Shown one piece after another: positions 14,773 through 14,826 of a stretch of DNA of 14,826 nt (positions within the stretch are counted from its first letter, which is position 1; every line of letters begins with the position of its first letter). Origin of the DNA: Ilumatobacter sp. (GTDB lineage Bacteria > Actinomycetota > Acidimicrobiia > Acidimicrobiales > Ilumatobacteraceae); contig JABJAB010000084.1 of assembly GCA_018666235.1 (NCBI GenBank), positions 1-14,826 of the forward strand, in the 5' to 3' direction. Below the pieces are notes generated by a model, which did no database searches, had not been told where the DNA came from, and worked only from the letters and a program-made list of their open reading frames with translations. A program made the translations under genes and the position numbers.

Positions 14773-14826
14773 GTCGCCCAGTATGCCCAGCTCCGGTGCA
14801 ACGAACGGCAATGCGCCAAGCACCTC

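Noticed and set aside
14773..14826. N-terminal extension of GlnRS from a GTG at 14823
   Set aside because: The extra residues do not match GlnRS N-termini and the ATG at 14772 gives a normal start; the 54 bases are more likely the 5' leader or promoter, though no clear promoter is visible.

Overview
The window is GC-rich, gene-dense chromosomal DNA with strong G/C bias at third codon positions. Its gene content suggests an actinobacterium: two F420-type luciferase-like (LLM) oxidoreductases, a TAP-like exported hydrolase, several lipoprotein-type proteins and acidic, lysine-poor exported proteins. A marine or freshwater Acidimicrobiia-type organism (Ilumatobacter-like) fits best, but that is an inference from memory, not a search. 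I see no rRNA, tRNA, CRISPR array, insertion sequence, phage gene or att site. All genes look intact except the first, which is cut by the left edge.

Layout. 1-2746 (+): the 3' part of an exported PAF-acetylhydrolase-like alpha/beta hydrolase, then a class I [4Fe-4S] fumarase. 7803-2748 (-): a tight four-gene run of ABC-F ATPase, LLM oxidoreductase, enoyl-CoA hydratase family protein and a TAP-like lipoprotein hydrolase (gaps of 10 and 4 nt, then a 4-nt overlap). 7848-8342 (+): a small DUF2752 membrane protein, divergent from the ABC-F gene. 10965-8407 (-): an SDR oxidoreductase, the mechanosensitive channel MscL, and an SGNH-hydrolase lipoprotein ending in a Thr/Asp/Pro repeat tail. 11163-13064 (+): a small two-helix membrane protein, a methylesterase-like alpha/beta hydrolase and a second LLM oxidoreductase coupled to it by an ATGA overlap. 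14772-13066 (-): glutaminyl-tRNA synthetase, with its start inside the window.

How the genes work together. Fumarase (TCA cycle), GlnRS (translation), ABC-F (ribosome-associated ATPase) and MscL (osmotic safety valve) are housekeeping functions. The LLM, crotonase, SDR and hydrolase genes look like a catabolic or lipid/acyl-CoA repertoire with unknown substrates. Three exported hydrolases (two with visible lipobox-type N-termini, one lacking its N-terminus) suggest cell-surface hydrolysis of peptides or esters. I did not find a convincing new multi-gene system. The best leads are local: a near-perfect 18-bp palindrome upstream of the SDR gene, overlapping alternative hairpins between SDR and mscL, an extra C-terminal module on the TAP-like hydrolase, the repeat tail on the SGNH lipoprotein, and two convergent gene pairs whose stop codons are one base apart.
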